A stretch of DNA of 64,000 bases from Caldilineaceae bacterium (GTDB lineage: Bacteria; Chloroflexota; Anaerolineae; Caldilineales; Caldilineaceae), in NCBI GenBank assembly GCA_019637685.1, contig JAHBVF010000002.1, positions 1-64,000 on the forward strand, given 5' to 3'. The position numbers and the translations under genes are program-made. The notes beneath the pieces were generated by a model. That model was given only the letters and a program-made list of their open reading frames with translations. It was not told the DNA's origin and did no database searches. Shown piece by piece: positions 27,725 to 37,845 of the stretch; the first letter of the stretch is position 1; each line of letters begins with the position of its first letter.

Positions 27725-29239
27725 TTATGCTCCTCGGGCCGGGGCTTTGCGGAAGCCGAAGCCGCCTTCCCGCTTCTGGGTGAAGGGATCTCGTGTCTGC
27801 TCCACGGCAACCTCCCGGGCCAGGGGCGGGACGACGAAACGCTCCTCGTAGGTGGGCAGGGACGTCAGGCGGTAGATGGCCTCCACCTCCTCGGCGGTCG
27901 TGCCGCCCACCCGCAGCGCCTCCTGCACCTCCGCTTCAGGGACATCCTTGACGGTCTTGGCCCGCATATAGATGCGCACGGCGATCAGTTTGCGGTAGGA
28001 GGCCGTTACGATCTCGTCGTTCCCCGCCGCAAACAGGCGCGCCATATAGTGGATGGGCATACGCGCCCGTTCCAGCGAACTCAGCAAGGGTGCCAGGCTG
28101 GCGCTGGCCGCGTCGGCGTTGTCGTACAGACCGTCCTTCACCTTGGCCAGCACGGGCAGCATGGGCGGCACATAGAAGAGCATGGGCAGGGTGCGAAATT
28201 CGGGGTGCAAGGGCAGGGCCAGCTTCCACTGCTTCACGAACTTATAGACCGGTGAATGCTGGGCCGAGTCGATCATAGCGTCCGAGATGCCGTTGGCTTT
28301 GGCAGCGGCGATGACCGCGGGATCGAAGGGGTCCTGGATGATCGTGCGGTGGGCCTCCACAAGATCGGCATTGGGCACAGAGGCGGAGGACTGGATTCGG
28401 TCGGCGTCGTAGAGCAGTACGCCCAGGTAACGGATGCGGCCCACGCAGGAGTGGAAACAGGCCGGGGCCTGGCCGCTTTCCAGGCGCGGGAAGCAGAGGA
28501 TGCACTTCTCGGATTTGCCCGTGGACCAGTTGTAGTAGGTTTTCTTGTAGGGACAGCCGGAGATGCACATGCGCCAGCCTCGGCACTTTTCCTGGCTGAT
28601 GAGGACAATGCCGTCCTCGCCGCGCTTGTAGATGGCCCCGGCCGGGCAGGCGGCCACACAGCCGGGGTTGAGGCAGTGGTTGCAAATGCGCGGCAGATAG
28701 AAGAAGACGACGCGCTCCATTTCGGTCAACTGCTCCCGCTCCTCGTCGGTCAGCGCCTCCAGGTTGGGGTCGTTTTCCGCGTAGACCGGTGAGCCGCCGT
28801 AGTCGTCGTCCCAGTTCGGCCCGGCCTCGATCTCCATATGCTTGCCGGTGATCAGCGAGACGGCCCGGGCCGTGGGCTGGTCATCGCCTTCCGGGGCGGT
28901 GAAGAGATCCTCGTAGTCGTAGGTCCACGGCTCGTAATAGTCGTCCACCGTGGGCAGATAGGGGTTGAAAAAGATGTTGGCCAGCCCACCGCTGCGCTCG
29001 TGCAGATGCAGGTGGATCTCGCCCGTGCCCTCTCTGCGCTCCCAGCCGCCCTTGTACTTGTCCTGGTCTTCCCACACCGTGGGGTAGCCGGTTCCCGGTT
29101 TGGTCTCCACGTTGTTCCACCACATATACTCGGTGCCCTTGCGGTCGGTCCAAATGTTTTTGCAGGCCACACTGCACGTGTGGCAACCGATGCACTTGTC
29201 CAGGTGGAAAACCATCGATACTTGTGCGCGAATATCCAT
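27725..29239 (-). CDS. narH: respiratory nitrate reductase beta subunit
   Basis: Iron-sulfur subunit carrying four clusters between NarI and NarG. The 504-residue protein has the first ferredoxin motif in 'LDKCIGCHTCSVACKNIWT'. The second region has 'RICNHCLNPGCVAACPAGAI', and the third 'KCRGWRMCISGCPYKKTYYN', where Trp replaces a Cys and gives the [3Fe-4S] cluster as in E. coli NarH. A fourth lies in 'SEKCILCFPRLESGQAPAC'. AAGGAG precedes the ATG. About 100 bp of GC-rich repeat separates it from narG. Confidence 0.96.
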   Translation of the reverse strand: MDIRAQVSMVFHLDKCIGCHTCSVACKNIWTDRKGTEYMWWNNVETKPGTGYPTVWEDQDKYKGGWERREGTGEIHLHLHERSGGLANIFFNPYLPTVDDYYEPWTYDYEDLFTAPEGDDQPTARAVSLITGKHMEIEAGPNWDDDYGGSPVYAENDPNLEALTDEEREQLTEMERVVFFYLPRICNHCLNPGCVAACPAGAIYKRGEDGIVLISQEKCRGWRMCISGCPYKKTYYNWSTGKSEKCILCFPRLESGQAPACFHSCVGRIRYLGVLLYDADRIQSSASVPNADLVEAHRTIIQDPFDPAVIAAAKANGISDAMIDSAQHSPVYKFVKQWKLALPLHPEFRTLPMLFYVPPMLPVLAKVKDGLYDNADAASASLAPLLSSLERARMPIHYMARLFAAGNDEIVTASYRKLIAVRIYMRAKTVKDVPEAEVQEALRVGGTTAEEVEAIYRLTSLPTYEERFVVPPLAREVAVEQTRDPFTQKREGGFGFRKAPARGA

Positions 29240-29340
29240 AGGTATTGGCTCCTTACGTGGCTCTCACCCCTGCCCTTTGCCCCAATGTGGGGAGAGAGGT
29301 GGGGAGAGAAGTAGGGATGGAGGTAGAGGTGAGGGCAGTG

Positions 29341-32300
29341 TTACCACTCCAGCTTTTCAAGTTTGCGCACCACGCAGTACGTATCCCGGGTGAAGATGCC
29401 GATGGGGCCCCAGTAGTTGAAGGCGTAGGTGAACTGTGCGTAGCCGCCGGCCAGTTGCACCGGGTTGATGCGGGTGCGGGTGAGGCTGTTGTGCCCGCCC
29501 GCCCGTTTGCCGCCGCGCACCTGGGACTTGGGGATGTAGATCGTGCGCTCCACCGCGTGGTAGTACAGGCACATGCCCGACTGCACCCGGGCACTGACGT
29601 TGACCCGGGTGACGACCACGCCGTTGTCGTTGTAGACCTCCACCCAGTCGTTGTCGTTCAGCCCCACCTTTTCGGCGTCCTTGTCGTTGATCCAGATGGG
29701 ATCCATGCCCCGGGAGAGGGTGAGCATGCGGTGGTTGTCCTTGTAGGTGGAGTGGATGTTCCACTTGCCGTGGGGCGTGATGTAGTTGAGCACCAGGCTC
29801 CTGTCGTCCACCGGACTGCTGACGATGTCGCCTGTGTTGCGGGGGTTGAGTCGGGGCTTGAAGGTCGGCAGGTGTTCGCCAAAGTCGATGTAGTATGGGT
29901 GGTCCACGTAGAACTGTTGCCGCCCGGTCAGGGTGCGCCAGGGGATGAGCCGTTCCACATTCATGCACCAGGCCGCATAGGCCCGCCCGTCGTTGACATT
30001 GCCTGACCAGCACGGGCTGATCAGCGTACGCCGCACCTGCCGAGTCAGGTCAAAGAAGGTCATGCGCACATCGCGTACGCCTTCAGCCAGATCGGCCAGG
30101 GGCACGCCCGTCACCTCCTCCTCGTGCTTGAAGGCGGCGTACGAGACGGCACCGTTGCTCTCCGGCGCCAGATGCAGGAGGGCGTTGGCCGCGTCCAGGG
30201 CATCTTCCAGGCTGGGGTATTTCTGGCCGCCCCATTCCACACAGCGCAGGTGGCGGGGATCCGGCGAGCCGCCCACCGGGTTCTCCAGCAGTTCGTCGTA
30301 GAACTCTTTGGCCGGGACGTGGACGCCGTTGCCGCTAAAGCCGTCCTCGCGCACCTGGGGGCCGAGGGAGATGAAGCGGTTGTAGAGGTTGGCGTAGTCC
30401 CGCTCCACCACGCGGAAATGGGGCATGGTCTTGCCGGGAATGGCCTCGCCCTCGCCTTTGGCCCAGTCCAGGGGTTCGGTCTGGGCCAGCTCGTCGGGGG
30501 TGTCGTGCATCAAGGGCACGGCCACCAGATCCCGCACCGGCTGTGGGAAGGCGAGGGGCGACATCTCGCTGACTTTCTTGGCAAAGCCCTTGAAGATTTC
30601 GTAGTCGGTCTTGGCCTCCCACACCGGCGGCACCGCCTGGCCCAACGGGTGGACAAAGGAGTGCAGGTCAGTGCTGTTGAGGTCGTTTTTCTCGTACCAG
30701 AAGGCGGCCGGCAGGACGATGTCGGAGTAGAGGGCCGAGGTGTCCATACGGAAGTTGAGGTCCACCACCAGATCGAACTTGCCCCGGGGGGCCGGTTCGC
30801 GGAAGGTGACGCTCTTGACTTTGCCCTTGGCGTGTTCCTCGGCCACGATGTTGTCGTGGGTGCCCAGATAGTGGCGCTGGAAGAACTCGGCCCCCTTGGC
30901 GCTGGCGGCCATGGCGTTGCCGCGCCAGATGAACCAGACCCGGGGCCAGTTCTCCTGCGCGTCCGGGTCGTCCACCGCGAAGTGCAGGGTGCCGTCCTTT
31001 AGCTGCTGCGCCGTGTAATCCGAAATCTCGTCGCCCGTCTTGGCACCGGAAGCCTCGGCCTCGGCCAGTACGTCCATCGGGTTGCGGTTGAACTGCGGGT
31101 AGTAGGGCATCCAGCCCAGGCGCACGGCCATAGTTTCCAGGTCCATAGCGTGGCCTTTGGCCCACCTGGTCTTGGGCGGCACAGGCGCGTACTCGGTGAA
31201 GTCGCCTTCGTAGCGCCACTGGTCGCTGTTGACGTAATGCCAGGTGGGGGACTGTTGCAGGCGCGGCACGCTGCCCCAATCTCTGGCAAAGGCGAGACTG
31301 CTCCACGGTGCCACCAGGGTCAGCTTTTCCTGGCCCACGTAGTGGTTCATGCCGCCGCCGTTGCGCCCGCAGCAGCCACACAGGATGAGCGAGGTGATGG
31401 GGGCGCGATAGGCCAGATTGTTGTTGTACCAGTGGTTGATGCTGGCGCCGATGATGATCATAGAGCGGCCATTGGTGACTTCGGCGTTGTTGGCGAACTC
31501 CCGGGCCAGGCGGATGGCCGTGTCCCGCCCGATGCCCGTGTACTGCTCCTGCCAGGCCGGGGTGTAGGGGCCGAGGTCGTCGTAGCTGGTCACGTAGTCG
31601 CCGGGCAGGCCGCGTCCCACGCCGAACTGGGCCATCAACAGGTCGAAGGCCGTCGCCACCGGCACGCGCCCTTCTTTTGTTTCGATATAGCGCACGGGAA
31701 TACCTCGCAGGTGGGTTGCATCCTCGGCGAATTCGTGGTAGGCCACTTGCAGCACTTCGTCGTGTTGATCGAAAAAGGAGAGGGTCGGATCGATGGGGCT
31801 GTTGTCCAGGCCATCTTCCAACTTGAGATTCCAGTTGCCCTTTTCCGTCTTCCAGCGGAAGCCAACCGTGCCCTTGGGCATCTTGGGCTGGCCGCTCTGC
31901 TTGTCCAGCATCAGCAGCTTCCAATCGCCGTTGTCCTCCTGCTCATAACGTTCCAGGCGGTTGGCGCGCAACAACTGGTCGGCCTGGTAGCTGCCGTCTT
32001 CGTTGGGCTGGAGTTCCACGAGAAAGGGGCCGTCGGTGTAGCGGGTGACGTAGTCCACAAAATAGGGAACCTGGCGATCCACGTAGAACTCTTTGAGTAT
32101 GACGTGGTTGACCGCCATCCACAGCGCGGTGTCGGTGCCGGGCTTCACTGGAATCCACCAATCGGAATACTTGGCCGCCTGATTTAGATCCGGGGCGATG
32201 ACCACAAACTTCGTGCCCTGATGCCGGGCCTCGGCGATGAAATGCACATCCGGCGTGCGCGTCATGTTGGGGTTGGAACCCATAGCCACGATGTACTTGG

Positions 32301-32988
32301 CGTTGTACCAGTCGGCGCTCTCGCACACATCGGTCTGGTCGCCCCATACTTCGGGGAAGGCGTTGGGCAGGTCCGCGTACCAGTCGTAGAAACTCATGTT
32401 GACGCCGCCGAAGAGCTGCAAAAAGCGCGACCCCGCGGCGTATGAGAGATAGGACATGGCCGGGATGGGCGAGAAGCCGAAGACGCGATCCGGCCCCCAC
32501 TTCTTGGCGGTGTAGAGACAGGAGGCCGAGATCAGTTCCTGCACCTCCTCCCACGCCACCCGACGGAAACCGCCTTTGCCCCGGGCCTTCTGAAAGCGGG
32601 CGCGCTTGGTCTCGTCCTCGACAATCGAAGCCCAGGCTTCAATCGGGTTGGCGTGATCGACCTTGGCCTCGCGCCACAGATCGATCAGCGCGCCCCGGGC
32701 GTAGGGGTACTTGACACGGATGGGGCTGTAGACATACCACGAGGCCGAGATGCCCCGCTGGCAGCCCCGGGGCTCGTAGGGCGGCAGTCCGGATTCCAGC
32801 AGCGGGTAGTCGATCTGCTGCATCTCCCAGGTGATGATGCCATCCTTGACGTAGATGGCCCACGAGCAGCCGCCGGTACAGTTGACACCGTGGGTCGAGC
32901 GGATGACGTTGTCGTGCTGCCAGCGGTTGCGATAGAACTCCTCCCACCCGCGTGCCTTTGGATTGATGATGTCCTGAATCCAGCCCAT
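29341..32988 (-). CDS. narG: respiratory nitrate reductase alpha subunit
   Basis: Catalytic Mo-bisMGD subunit reducing nitrate to nitrite in the NarGHI complex. The 1215-residue length fits. The N-terminal FS0 cluster motif is H33-x3-C37-x3-C41-x34-C76 ('[13 protein letters not shown]' and 'EPRGCQRG'). The Mo-ligand Asp lies in '[17 protein letters not shown]'. No twin-arginine signal is evident at the N-terminus, only the NarG-type start '[19 protein letters not shown]'. I chose the ATG at 32988, with GGAGG 8 nt upstream, over an in-frame TTG at 33003. It is preceded 21 bp upstream by a cytochrome c gene, as in the Thermus nar operon. Confidence 0.96.
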   Translation of the reverse strand: MGWIQDIINPKARGWEEFYRNRWQHDNVIRSTHGVNCTGGCSWAIYVKDGIITWEMQQIDYPLLESGLPPYEPRGCQRGISASWYVYSPIRVKYPYARGALIDLWREAKVDHANPIEAWASIVEDETKRARFQKARGKGGFRRVAWEEVQELISASCLYTAKKWGPDRVFGFSPIPAMSYLSYAAGSRFLQLFGGVNMSFYDWYADLPNAFPEVWGDQTDVCESADWYNAKYIVAMGSNPNMTRTPDVHFIAEARHQGTKFVVIAPDLNQAAKYSDWWIPVKPGTDTALWMAVNHVILKEFYVDRQVPYFVDYVTRYTDGPFLVELQPNEDGSYQADQLLRANRLERYEQEDNGDWKLLMLDKQSGQPKMPKGTVGFRWKTEKGNWNLKLEDGLDNSPIDPTLSFFDQHDEVLQVAYHEFAEDATHLRGIPVRYIETKEGRVPVATAFDLLMAQFGVGRGLPGDYVTSYDDLGPYTPAWQEQYTGIGRDTAIRLAREFANNAEVTNGRSMIIIGASINHWYNNNLAYRAPITSLILCGCCGRNGGGMNHYVGQEKLTLVAPWSSLAFARDWGSVPRLQQSPTWHYVNSDQWRYEGDFTEYAPVPPKTRWAKGHAMDLETMAVRLGWMPYYPQFNRNPMDVLAEAEASGAKTGDEISDYTAQQLKDGTLHFAVDDPDAQENWPRVWFIWRGNAMAASAKGAEFFQRHYLGTHDNIVAEEHAKGKVKSVTFREPAPRGKFDLVVDLNFRMDTSALYSDIVLPAAFWYEKNDLNSTDLHSFVHPLGQAVPPVWEAKTDYEIFKGFAKKVSEMSPLAFPQPVRDLVAVPLMHDTPDELAQTEPLDWAKGEGEAIPGKTMPHFRVVERDYANLYNRFISLGPQVREDGFSGNGVHVPAKEFYDELLENPVGGSPDPRHLRCVEWGGQKYPSLEDALDAANALLHLAPESNGAVSYAAFKHEEEVTGVPLADLAEGVRDVRMTFFDLTRQVRRTLISPCWSGNVNDGRAYAAWCMNVERLIPWRTLTGRQQFYVDHPYYIDFGEHLPTFKPRLNPRNTGDIVSSPVDDRSLVLNYITPHGKWNIHSTYKDNHRMLTLSRGMDPIWINDKDAEKVGLNDNDWVEVYNDNGVVVTRVNVSARVQSGMCLYYHAVERTIYIPKSQVRGGKRAGGHNSLTRTRINPVQLAGGYAQFTYAFNYWGPIGIFTRDTYCVVRKLEKLEW

Positions 32989-33009
32989 GTCAATAGCCTC
33001 CAAAAGTGG

Positions 33010-33927
33010 TTATGCAGAGATACGCGCCCGCTCGACGAGTGGCCGCCGCACGGCAACCAGGCGCTTATGCCAGAAAAGATGCGCCAGGACGATCAGGATA
33101 ATGGCACCGGCGACGGCCAACGCGGATAGTTGTCCCAGGGCCTGGATGGGCCGCTCGGTCACGGAAGCCTGTTGCAGGAAAGACCACATACTGGCCTGTT
33201 CGTCGGGCGTGAGCGGTTGACGCGCCCACACGGCGTTCATCGTCAGTGTCGGTACCGTAGCCAAAAAGCTTGCCAGACCCGCTTCGCCATATTTATTGAA
33301 GGCCGGGGTCAAATCTGGCCCCAGCGCGCCGCCGCCCAATGCGCCCAGCCCGGCGATGCTGTGACAGCCCATACAGGGCGGGCCACCGTTGGCAAAACGC
33401 GTGTTGCCAGTGAAGAGGGCCCGGCCAATGGCCGGGTCGCCCACGGGTGGGGTGGCTTGAGCCGGGGTCGGCTGGGGGGCCACAGCACCAGTGGATGAAG
33501 GAGCTTGTGTCGAAGCTGACTGCGGGGGCGTGGCGCCTCCTGCTTGACTTTCCAGATAGGCAAGCAGGGAAGCGACCTGCGTCTCCGTCAGCCCCAGGTT
33601 CGGCATAGGCACGTTGTTGGATTCTTGCAGGAGCTGGGTGGCGATGGGATCGCCTTCGGCCAGCATTTTGTCAGGCTCGCGGATCCAGCGTTCCAGCCAG
33701 GCCCGCTCCTGCTGTCCGGTCACGCCTTGCAGGTCTGGCCCCACCAACCTGCCGCCGCCGATGGTGTGGCAGGCGACACACTTTTCTTTGAACAGCGCCT
33801 CGCCATCGCTTGCCGACTGGGCCAATGGTGCGGCGTTGACGACGGCAGCCACCCCTGCCACGAGCAGCCCGGCCACGCACAGCGCGCCCAGTTTACGCCA
33901 GAAACCGCAAAGATCGATGAATTGCAT
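33010..33927 (-). CDS. membrane-anchored diheme cytochrome c of the nitrate reductase operon (NarC-like)
   Basis: A 305-residue exported protein with two c-type heme sites: 'CVACHTIGGG' (residues about 50-54) and 'CMGCHSIAGLG' (about 187-191). Axial Met candidates are 'NVPMPNLGLT' and a Met after the second site. A signal peptide or N-terminal helix ('LGALCVAGLLVAGVAAVV') and a C-terminal helix ('LAVAGAIILIVLAHLFW') anchor it. The two domains are joined by a Pro/Ala/Thr-rich linker. GGAGG precedes the ATG. Immediately upstream of narG, it matches the position of Thermus NarC, a diheme cytochrome serving the Nar complex; a similar role is inferred. Confidence 0.88.
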   Translation of the reverse strand: MQFIDLCGFWRKLGALCVAGLLVAGVAAVVNAAPLAQSASDGEALFKEKCVACHTIGGGRLVGPDLQGVTGQQERAWLERWIREPDKMLAEGDPIATQLLQESNNVPMPNLGLTETQVASLLAYLESQAGGATPPQSASTQAPSSTGAVAPQPTPAQATPPVGDPAIGRALFTGNTRFANGGPPCMGCHSIAGLGALGGGALGPDLTPAFNKYGEAGLASFLATVPTLTMNAVWARQPLTPDEQASMWSFLQQASVTERPIQALGQLSALAVAGAIILIVLAHLFWHKRLVAVRRPLVERARISA

Positions 33928-33945
33928 GTGCTGACCTCCATCGTT

Positions 33946-34335
33946 TCAGGATGAACTTTCGTCTTGTCGTGTGTGCAGGCGGACAGGCAGGCTATCAATC
34001 AGTTCAATCAGATCGGCGCGGCGGGCGGGCAGCGCGCGTGAGGTATACAGGTGAATCTCGCTGTCGTCCAGCCTGATCCGTGCCACGGGCAAATCGGGAT
34101 ACTGCCCCATCACTTGGCCCACCAGCATCGCCTCGGACTCGCCCCGACCGTCGGCGATAAGAATCAGATCGAACGCTTCCCCTGCCTCGTCCTGCCTGAG
34201 CTGTTCCAGGGTGGCGACCTCGGGTGCCCACGGGCCGACCAGTTCCACGCCCTCCAATGGCTCTACAATGTTTTGCAGGGCCTCGGCCAGAAGCGATTGA
34301 CCACATAGGAGCAGGATACGTTTTTGAGCGTTCAT
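33946..34335 (-). CDS. small receiver-like protein at the head of the nar operon, function unknown
   Basis: A 129-residue protein whose start 'KRILLLCGQSLLAEALQNIV' and middle 'FDLILIADGRGESEAMLVGQ' look like a degenerate response-regulator or Rossmann-like fold. The phosphoacceptor Asp position ('LILIADGRG') is partly kept. It has no output domain. The stop lies 18 bp before the cytochrome c gene, so it is the first gene of the nar transcript. The ribosome binding site is weak (AAGAAAC). I do not recognise a named family. Possible roles are a phosphate sink or a regulatory partner for the NarX/NarL-like pair just upstream. Confidence 0.65.
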   Translation of the reverse strand: MNAQKRILLLCGQSLLAEALQNIVEPLEGVELVGPWAPEVATLEQLRQDEAGEAFDLILIADGRGESEAMLVGQVMGQYPDLPVARIRLDDSEIHLYTSRALPARRADLIELIDSLPVRLHTRQDESSS

Positions 34336-34350
34336 GTTTCTTGTATTTGC

Positions 34351-34365
34351 TCTGGCTGTGCCAGA
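34351..34365. promoter_or_regulatory. palindrome upstream of the nar operon
   Basis: TCTGGCTGTGCCAGA, with perfect 6-bp arms, lies 16-30 bp before the first gene of the nar operon. TTGCTCTGG overlaps its edge and matches the left half of the Crp/Fnr-type site found at 24010. It may be an operator or a leader hairpin. Confidence 0.35.
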
Positions 34366-34492
34366 AACCCAGCCACGGCGGCGAGGGAAAATCGGCCGCT
34401 CGTGCCCGCAGTTGTGACAGCGGGGCTTCTGCGCATGGGGACGAGTTTCTCCGGCCCCATCACACAGGGCAACGTTCAGCCTCCACCCAAGC

Positions 34493-34610
34493 TATAGCAG
34501 TGTCACTTTGAAATGTGGACTTTCGTAGGGCAGGTTTCTTACCTGCCATTAGCGGTGATGTGGAAATCCGCCCTGCGAAAAACTCCTGTTTTCTACGTGG
34601 CATTGCTATA
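34493..34610. repeat. 118-bp element with TATAGCA inverted ends
   Basis: TATAGCAGTG (34493-34502) and CATTGCTATA (34601-34610) form 10-bp ends with one mismatch. Inside is the hairpin GGCAGGT-TTCTT-ACCTGCC. No open frame of note. It resembles a small non-autonomous element between the nar structural genes and their regulators. Confidence 0.5.
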
Positions 34611-34670
34611 AGATTATGGTACGCCAGGGAGCCATCGCTACCAACCCCTCCCGGGGTACTCAAAGGAACT

Positions 34671-34697
34671 AAAAAAGAGTGGTCTTTTGACCACTCT
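34671..34697 (-). terminator. rho-independent terminator after the NarL-like gene
   Basis: On the minus strand a perfect 9-bp stem AGAGTGGTC/GACCACTCT with a 4-nt loop is followed by TTTTTT. It separates the regulator genes from the nar operon, so the latter needs its own promoter. Confidence 0.85.
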
Positions 34698-34755
34698 CAG
34701 GGAGAAGAACCGGTTCTGCACTTGACAAGGTGACAAGGTGAAGGGGTGACTTGCC

Positions 34756-35421
34756 CTACAGCAGCCCCCTGTCTCGGGCCAGGCGCGCCGCGTCGTGGCG
34801 GTTGCGGGCGTGGAGTTTGGCCAGGATGTTGCGCATGTGGCCCTTGACCGTGTACACGCTGAGGTACAGCTTTTCAGCGATGATCTTGTCGGAATCGCCT
34901 TCGGCGACGAGGCTGAGTACCTCCTGCTCCCGGTGTGTCAGACCGGTCGCCTCTTTTTCGGGCACAGCGGGTGTGCGCTGGCTCAACCGCCGGAACTCTT
35001 CCAGCATACAGCCGGCCAGCCCGGGGGTAATGGCAGCCTCCCCGCGCACCGCGCCCCGCAGCATTTCCACCATGGTTCGGGCGTGAATGTCTTTCAGCAG
35101 ATACCCCTGCGCGCCGGATTTGATGGCCTCGAAAAGTTTTTCTTCATCGTCCCGCACGGTCAGAACGACGACGGTAACTCCGGGCAGTTCCTGCTTGACG
35201 CGCCACGTGGCCTCCAGCCCGTCGCCGCCGGGCATGCCGATGTCCATCAGCACCAGGTCGGGGATAAGGCTGCGGGCCTTGACCAGCGCCTCCAGGCCGT
35301 CACTCGCCTCGCCGACCACCTCAAAATCCGGCTGGGCATTCAAGATGCCGGCTAGCCCCTCGCGGAACAGGCTGTGGTCGTCGGCCAGTAATACGCGGAT
35401 CCGCTCCCTATTATTCACCAC
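34756..35421 (-). CDS. NarL/LuxR-family response regulator
   Basis: A 221-residue two-domain regulator. The receiver domain has 'RVLLADDHSLFREGL' (acidic pair), the phosphoacceptor in 'PDLVLMDIGMPGGDGLEAT' and the Lys in 'GAQGYLLKDI'. The C-terminal LuxR helix-turn-helix is 'LTHREQEVLSLVAEGDSDKI' and 'LYLSVYTVKGHMRNILAKLH'. The start is taken as GTG at 35421, after a G-rich ribosome binding site; the longer frame from 35529 adds non-family sequence. It lies 111 bp after the sensor kinase gene and upstream of the nar operon, so control of nitrate respiration is the natural reading. Confidence 0.93.
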   Translation of the reverse strand: MVNNRERIRVLLADDHSLFREGLAGILNAQPDFEVVGEASDGLEALVKARSLIPDLVLMDIGMPGGDGLEATWRVKQELPGVTVVVLTVRDDEEKLFEAIKSGAQGYLLKDIHARTMVEMLRGAVRGEAAITPGLAGCMLEEFRRLSQRTPAVPEKEATGLTHREQEVLSLVAEGDSDKIIAEKLYLSVYTVKGHMRNILAKLHARNRHDAARLARDRGLL

Positions 35422-35532
35422 TATTCCCCCCCCGTATTGTTCACCCCGTAAGGTGACGGAGCTACGATTTGCGTGCGGAAACGTGAAGACGTGAAACGTG
35501 AGATCACGTGACGATACCTCACGCTTCACGTT

Positions 35533-37530
35533 TCAGTTGGCTGGCCGACCGACCAACGCTTGTGCGTTCGTTCCTGGCTGGTACGGGGTAGTAGTCCCCC
35601 CGCGCACGGGCCACGCCAGCGTCACCCGTGTCCCCTGGCCGGCCGCCGAATGAATGGCGAGCTGGCCGCCAAGACGGGCCGCCCGGGCGCGCATAATGCT
35701 CAGACCAAAGTGGCCGTTGTCTGCCGGCAAGGATTGTGGATCGAAACCCCGCCCGTCGTCCTGCACACTCGCCCTCACCTCGCCATCCTGCTGCTCCAGC
35801 CGGACGACGATGCGCTGGGCCTGGGCGTGGCGCTGGGCGTTCAACAGTGCCTCGCGCACCACGCGCAGCGCCTGTTCTGCCTCCTCTGGCGGCGCGAACA
35901 GCGGTGCTGTCAGCCCCACCTCCAGACCCACCGACGGCCCGTCGTCCTTCTGAAATTCGTCCACCATCTCGCTCAACCGGGACTCCAGGGGCCGGCGCGA
36001 TGGCGCGCCTTCCAACCGGGCAATGGATTGGCGGACCTCCCGGGATGCCTGGCACAGGGTGGCGCTCGTGGATTTCAGCGCTTGGGCGACTTCGTCGCTC
36101 TGCCGGGCTTCGGCTAGCTCCGTCGCCTGCTCGACCCGGTGGACAAGATAGCTCAGGGTTTGCGCCAGCCCGTCGTGCATATCCGCGGCGATGCGCTGAC
36201 GTTCTTCCAGGGTGGCCACGCGCTCGGCCTGGGCGTACAGGCGCGCATTCTCCAGCGCCACAGCCGCGGAGTTCGCCAGCTTGGTCAACAGGCGTCCGCC
36301 TTCGGGCGTAAAGGCCAGGGGCTGGGAACTGCCGACGCACAGCGCGCCGATGACCCGCCCGCCGGCCCGCAGCGGCGCGGCCATGTGGCTGACGCGATGG
36401 GAGGCTGACAGGATGCCGCAGAACTGGCTGCACTGTTCCGCGTCGCAGAGCAGGGCCTCGCGGCAGGCCAACACCTGGCGCACCGGTTCCACGCGCGCCC
36501 CGGTCTCACGCTCGACGACGGCCTGGGCTGTCCCGCTGTGTGCGCCCAGGGTCAGGGTCTGGCCGTCATCCTGCAGCAGACAGAGCGTAGCCACTTCGGC
36601 CCCGAGCAGTTGGCGTGCCTTCTCGGTGATCAGCCGCAACACCTGGGAGAGTTCGAGGCGTGCGGAGATCTCCTGGCTGACCTCGTAGAGCGCGTCAAGT
36701 GCGCCTGTGCGCTGCGACACCCGCTGTTCGAGGGTCCCCGCCCACTGGGTCAGCTCGCGCCGGGAAGCCAGCAGTTGGCCGCGCATGGTGTCGAAGGCTT
36801 GCACCAGCGTATCGATCTCCTGGGGTCCGCGCACCTGGACCGGCGTGTCCAGGTCGCCGCTGCCCATGCGCTGGGCGACCGCCTGTAACGCGACCAGTGG
36901 CCGGAGGACGGAGGCGTAGGTCATCCACGCGCCCAGCGCCAGCAAAAGGATGGCGCAGGCGAAAAATCCAATCTGCAGGCGGCGCGGCCAGATGATCTTT
37001 TGTGTGGCCCTGGCCTCGTACAGACGGACGACGGTATCGGCCTGTTGGGCCAGAGACGCGGCCTGTGTCTCGACATTTTGCGGGGCAGCGGATAGTTCGG
37101 GGCCGGGGAGCGTGTCGTTGGCAAGGCGTTCCAGCCCAGGCTGAAAGTCGGCCCACATGGCGCGCAGAAGGTCCAGTTCGGCTGTGATGATCGGGTCGCG
37201 GGTTGGGGGGAGTATCACGCGCCGATTCTGCAGGTCGGGCGCGTCGCCGCCGTCGCGCAGGGCGCTGAGGGTGGCCGCAAAGGTAGATTCGGCCTGGCGC
37301 AGGTCGGTCAGATGGCTGTCGGTGGGCGTGTTCTGCAGCGCCAACCGGCCCATCAACTGGATCAACATGCGCTGGCGGCCGGCCAGGTTGACGATGAGCG
37401 CGTCCTGCCTCTGCGTCTCGATCGCCCGGAAGGTGGCAACGACCGAGACGCTGACCAGCAGCGCAAAGGCGAGGAACAGAATAGCCAACCTTCCTCGCAG
37501 GGTGGCGATGCTTACGGATAGAACTCTCAT
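35533..37530 (-). CDS. NarX-like sensor histidine kinase with GAF domain
   Basis: A 665-residue membrane sensor. TM1 is at about 14-34, a periplasmic NarX/PilJ-type domain starts 'DALIVNLAGRQRMLIQLMGR' (the nitrate-binding P-box region with its conserved Arg), TM2 is at about 187-206, then HAMP (207-265) and GAF (about 290-435). The HisKA_3 H-box is 'RQRIAADMHDGLAQTLSYL' with His452, and the HATPase domain has 'DDGRGFDPQSL' and 'GHFGLSIMRARAA'. Four cysteines in the GAF (356, 362, 367, 371) could bind a metal or cluster. The ATG at 37530 has GGAG upstream. It pairs with the response regulator just downstream. Confidence 0.92.
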   Translation of the reverse strand: MRVLSVSIATLRGRLAILFLAFALLVSVSVVATFRAIETQRQDALIVNLAGRQRMLIQLMGRLALQNTPTDSHLTDLRQAESTFAATLSALRDGGDAPDLQNRRVILPPTRDPIITAELDLLRAMWADFQPGLERLANDTLPGPELSAAPQNVETQAASLAQQADTVVRLYEARATQKIIWPRRLQIGFFACAILLLALGAWMTYASVLRPLVALQAVAQRMGSGDLDTPVQVRGPQEIDTLVQAFDTMRGQLLASRRELTQWAGTLEQRVSQRTGALDALYEVSQEISARLELSQVLRLITEKARQLLGAEVATLCLLQDDGQTLTLGAHSGTAQAVVERETGARVEPVRQVLACREALLCDAEQCSQFCGILSASHRVSHMAAPLRAGGRVIGALCVGSSQPLAFTPEGGRLLTKLANSAAVALENARLYAQAERVATLEERQRIAADMHDGLAQTLSYLVHRVEQATELAEARQSDEVAQALKSTSATLCQASREVRQSIARLEGAPSRRPLESRLSEMVDEFQKDDGPSVGLEVGLTAPLFAPPEEAEQALRVVREALLNAQRHAQAQRIVVRLEQQDGEVRASVQDDGRGFDPQSLPADNGHFGLSIMRARAARLGGQLAIHSAAGQGTRVTLAWPVRGGTTTPYQPGTNAQALVGRPAN

Positions 37531-37845
37531 ACCGCAACTCCGATGCAAGAAGCCCATGGAGAATGGTTCCCGCCCCATTATAGGCCCGGACAGGTCTATA
37601 ATGAAATCGCCCAAATCTGGTCGGGTGTCCTGCAGATTGGGGGCAACCGATTCCGGGAATCGACCAAACCTGGTGCGAATGCCTTGGAGCGTCTGGTCGA
37701 TTCCCAGAATCAGCACCTCATACCCCAACTTGTATTACACCCATCCAGCCTGCTGTACTGCTGGCAGCCATGACTCTGCCTTCACTATTACAACTACGAG
37801 GAATAGAGGATGGGGTCTTCCAAGAGCGGGGATGAAAATAGAAGT
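37531..37845. other. intergenic region between the Crp/Fnr gene and the sensor kinase
   Basis: 315 bp between two minus-strand genes. The sensor frame is open further upstream, but its sequence is unlike the family. I see no clear promoter, operator or terminator. Confidence 0.4.
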
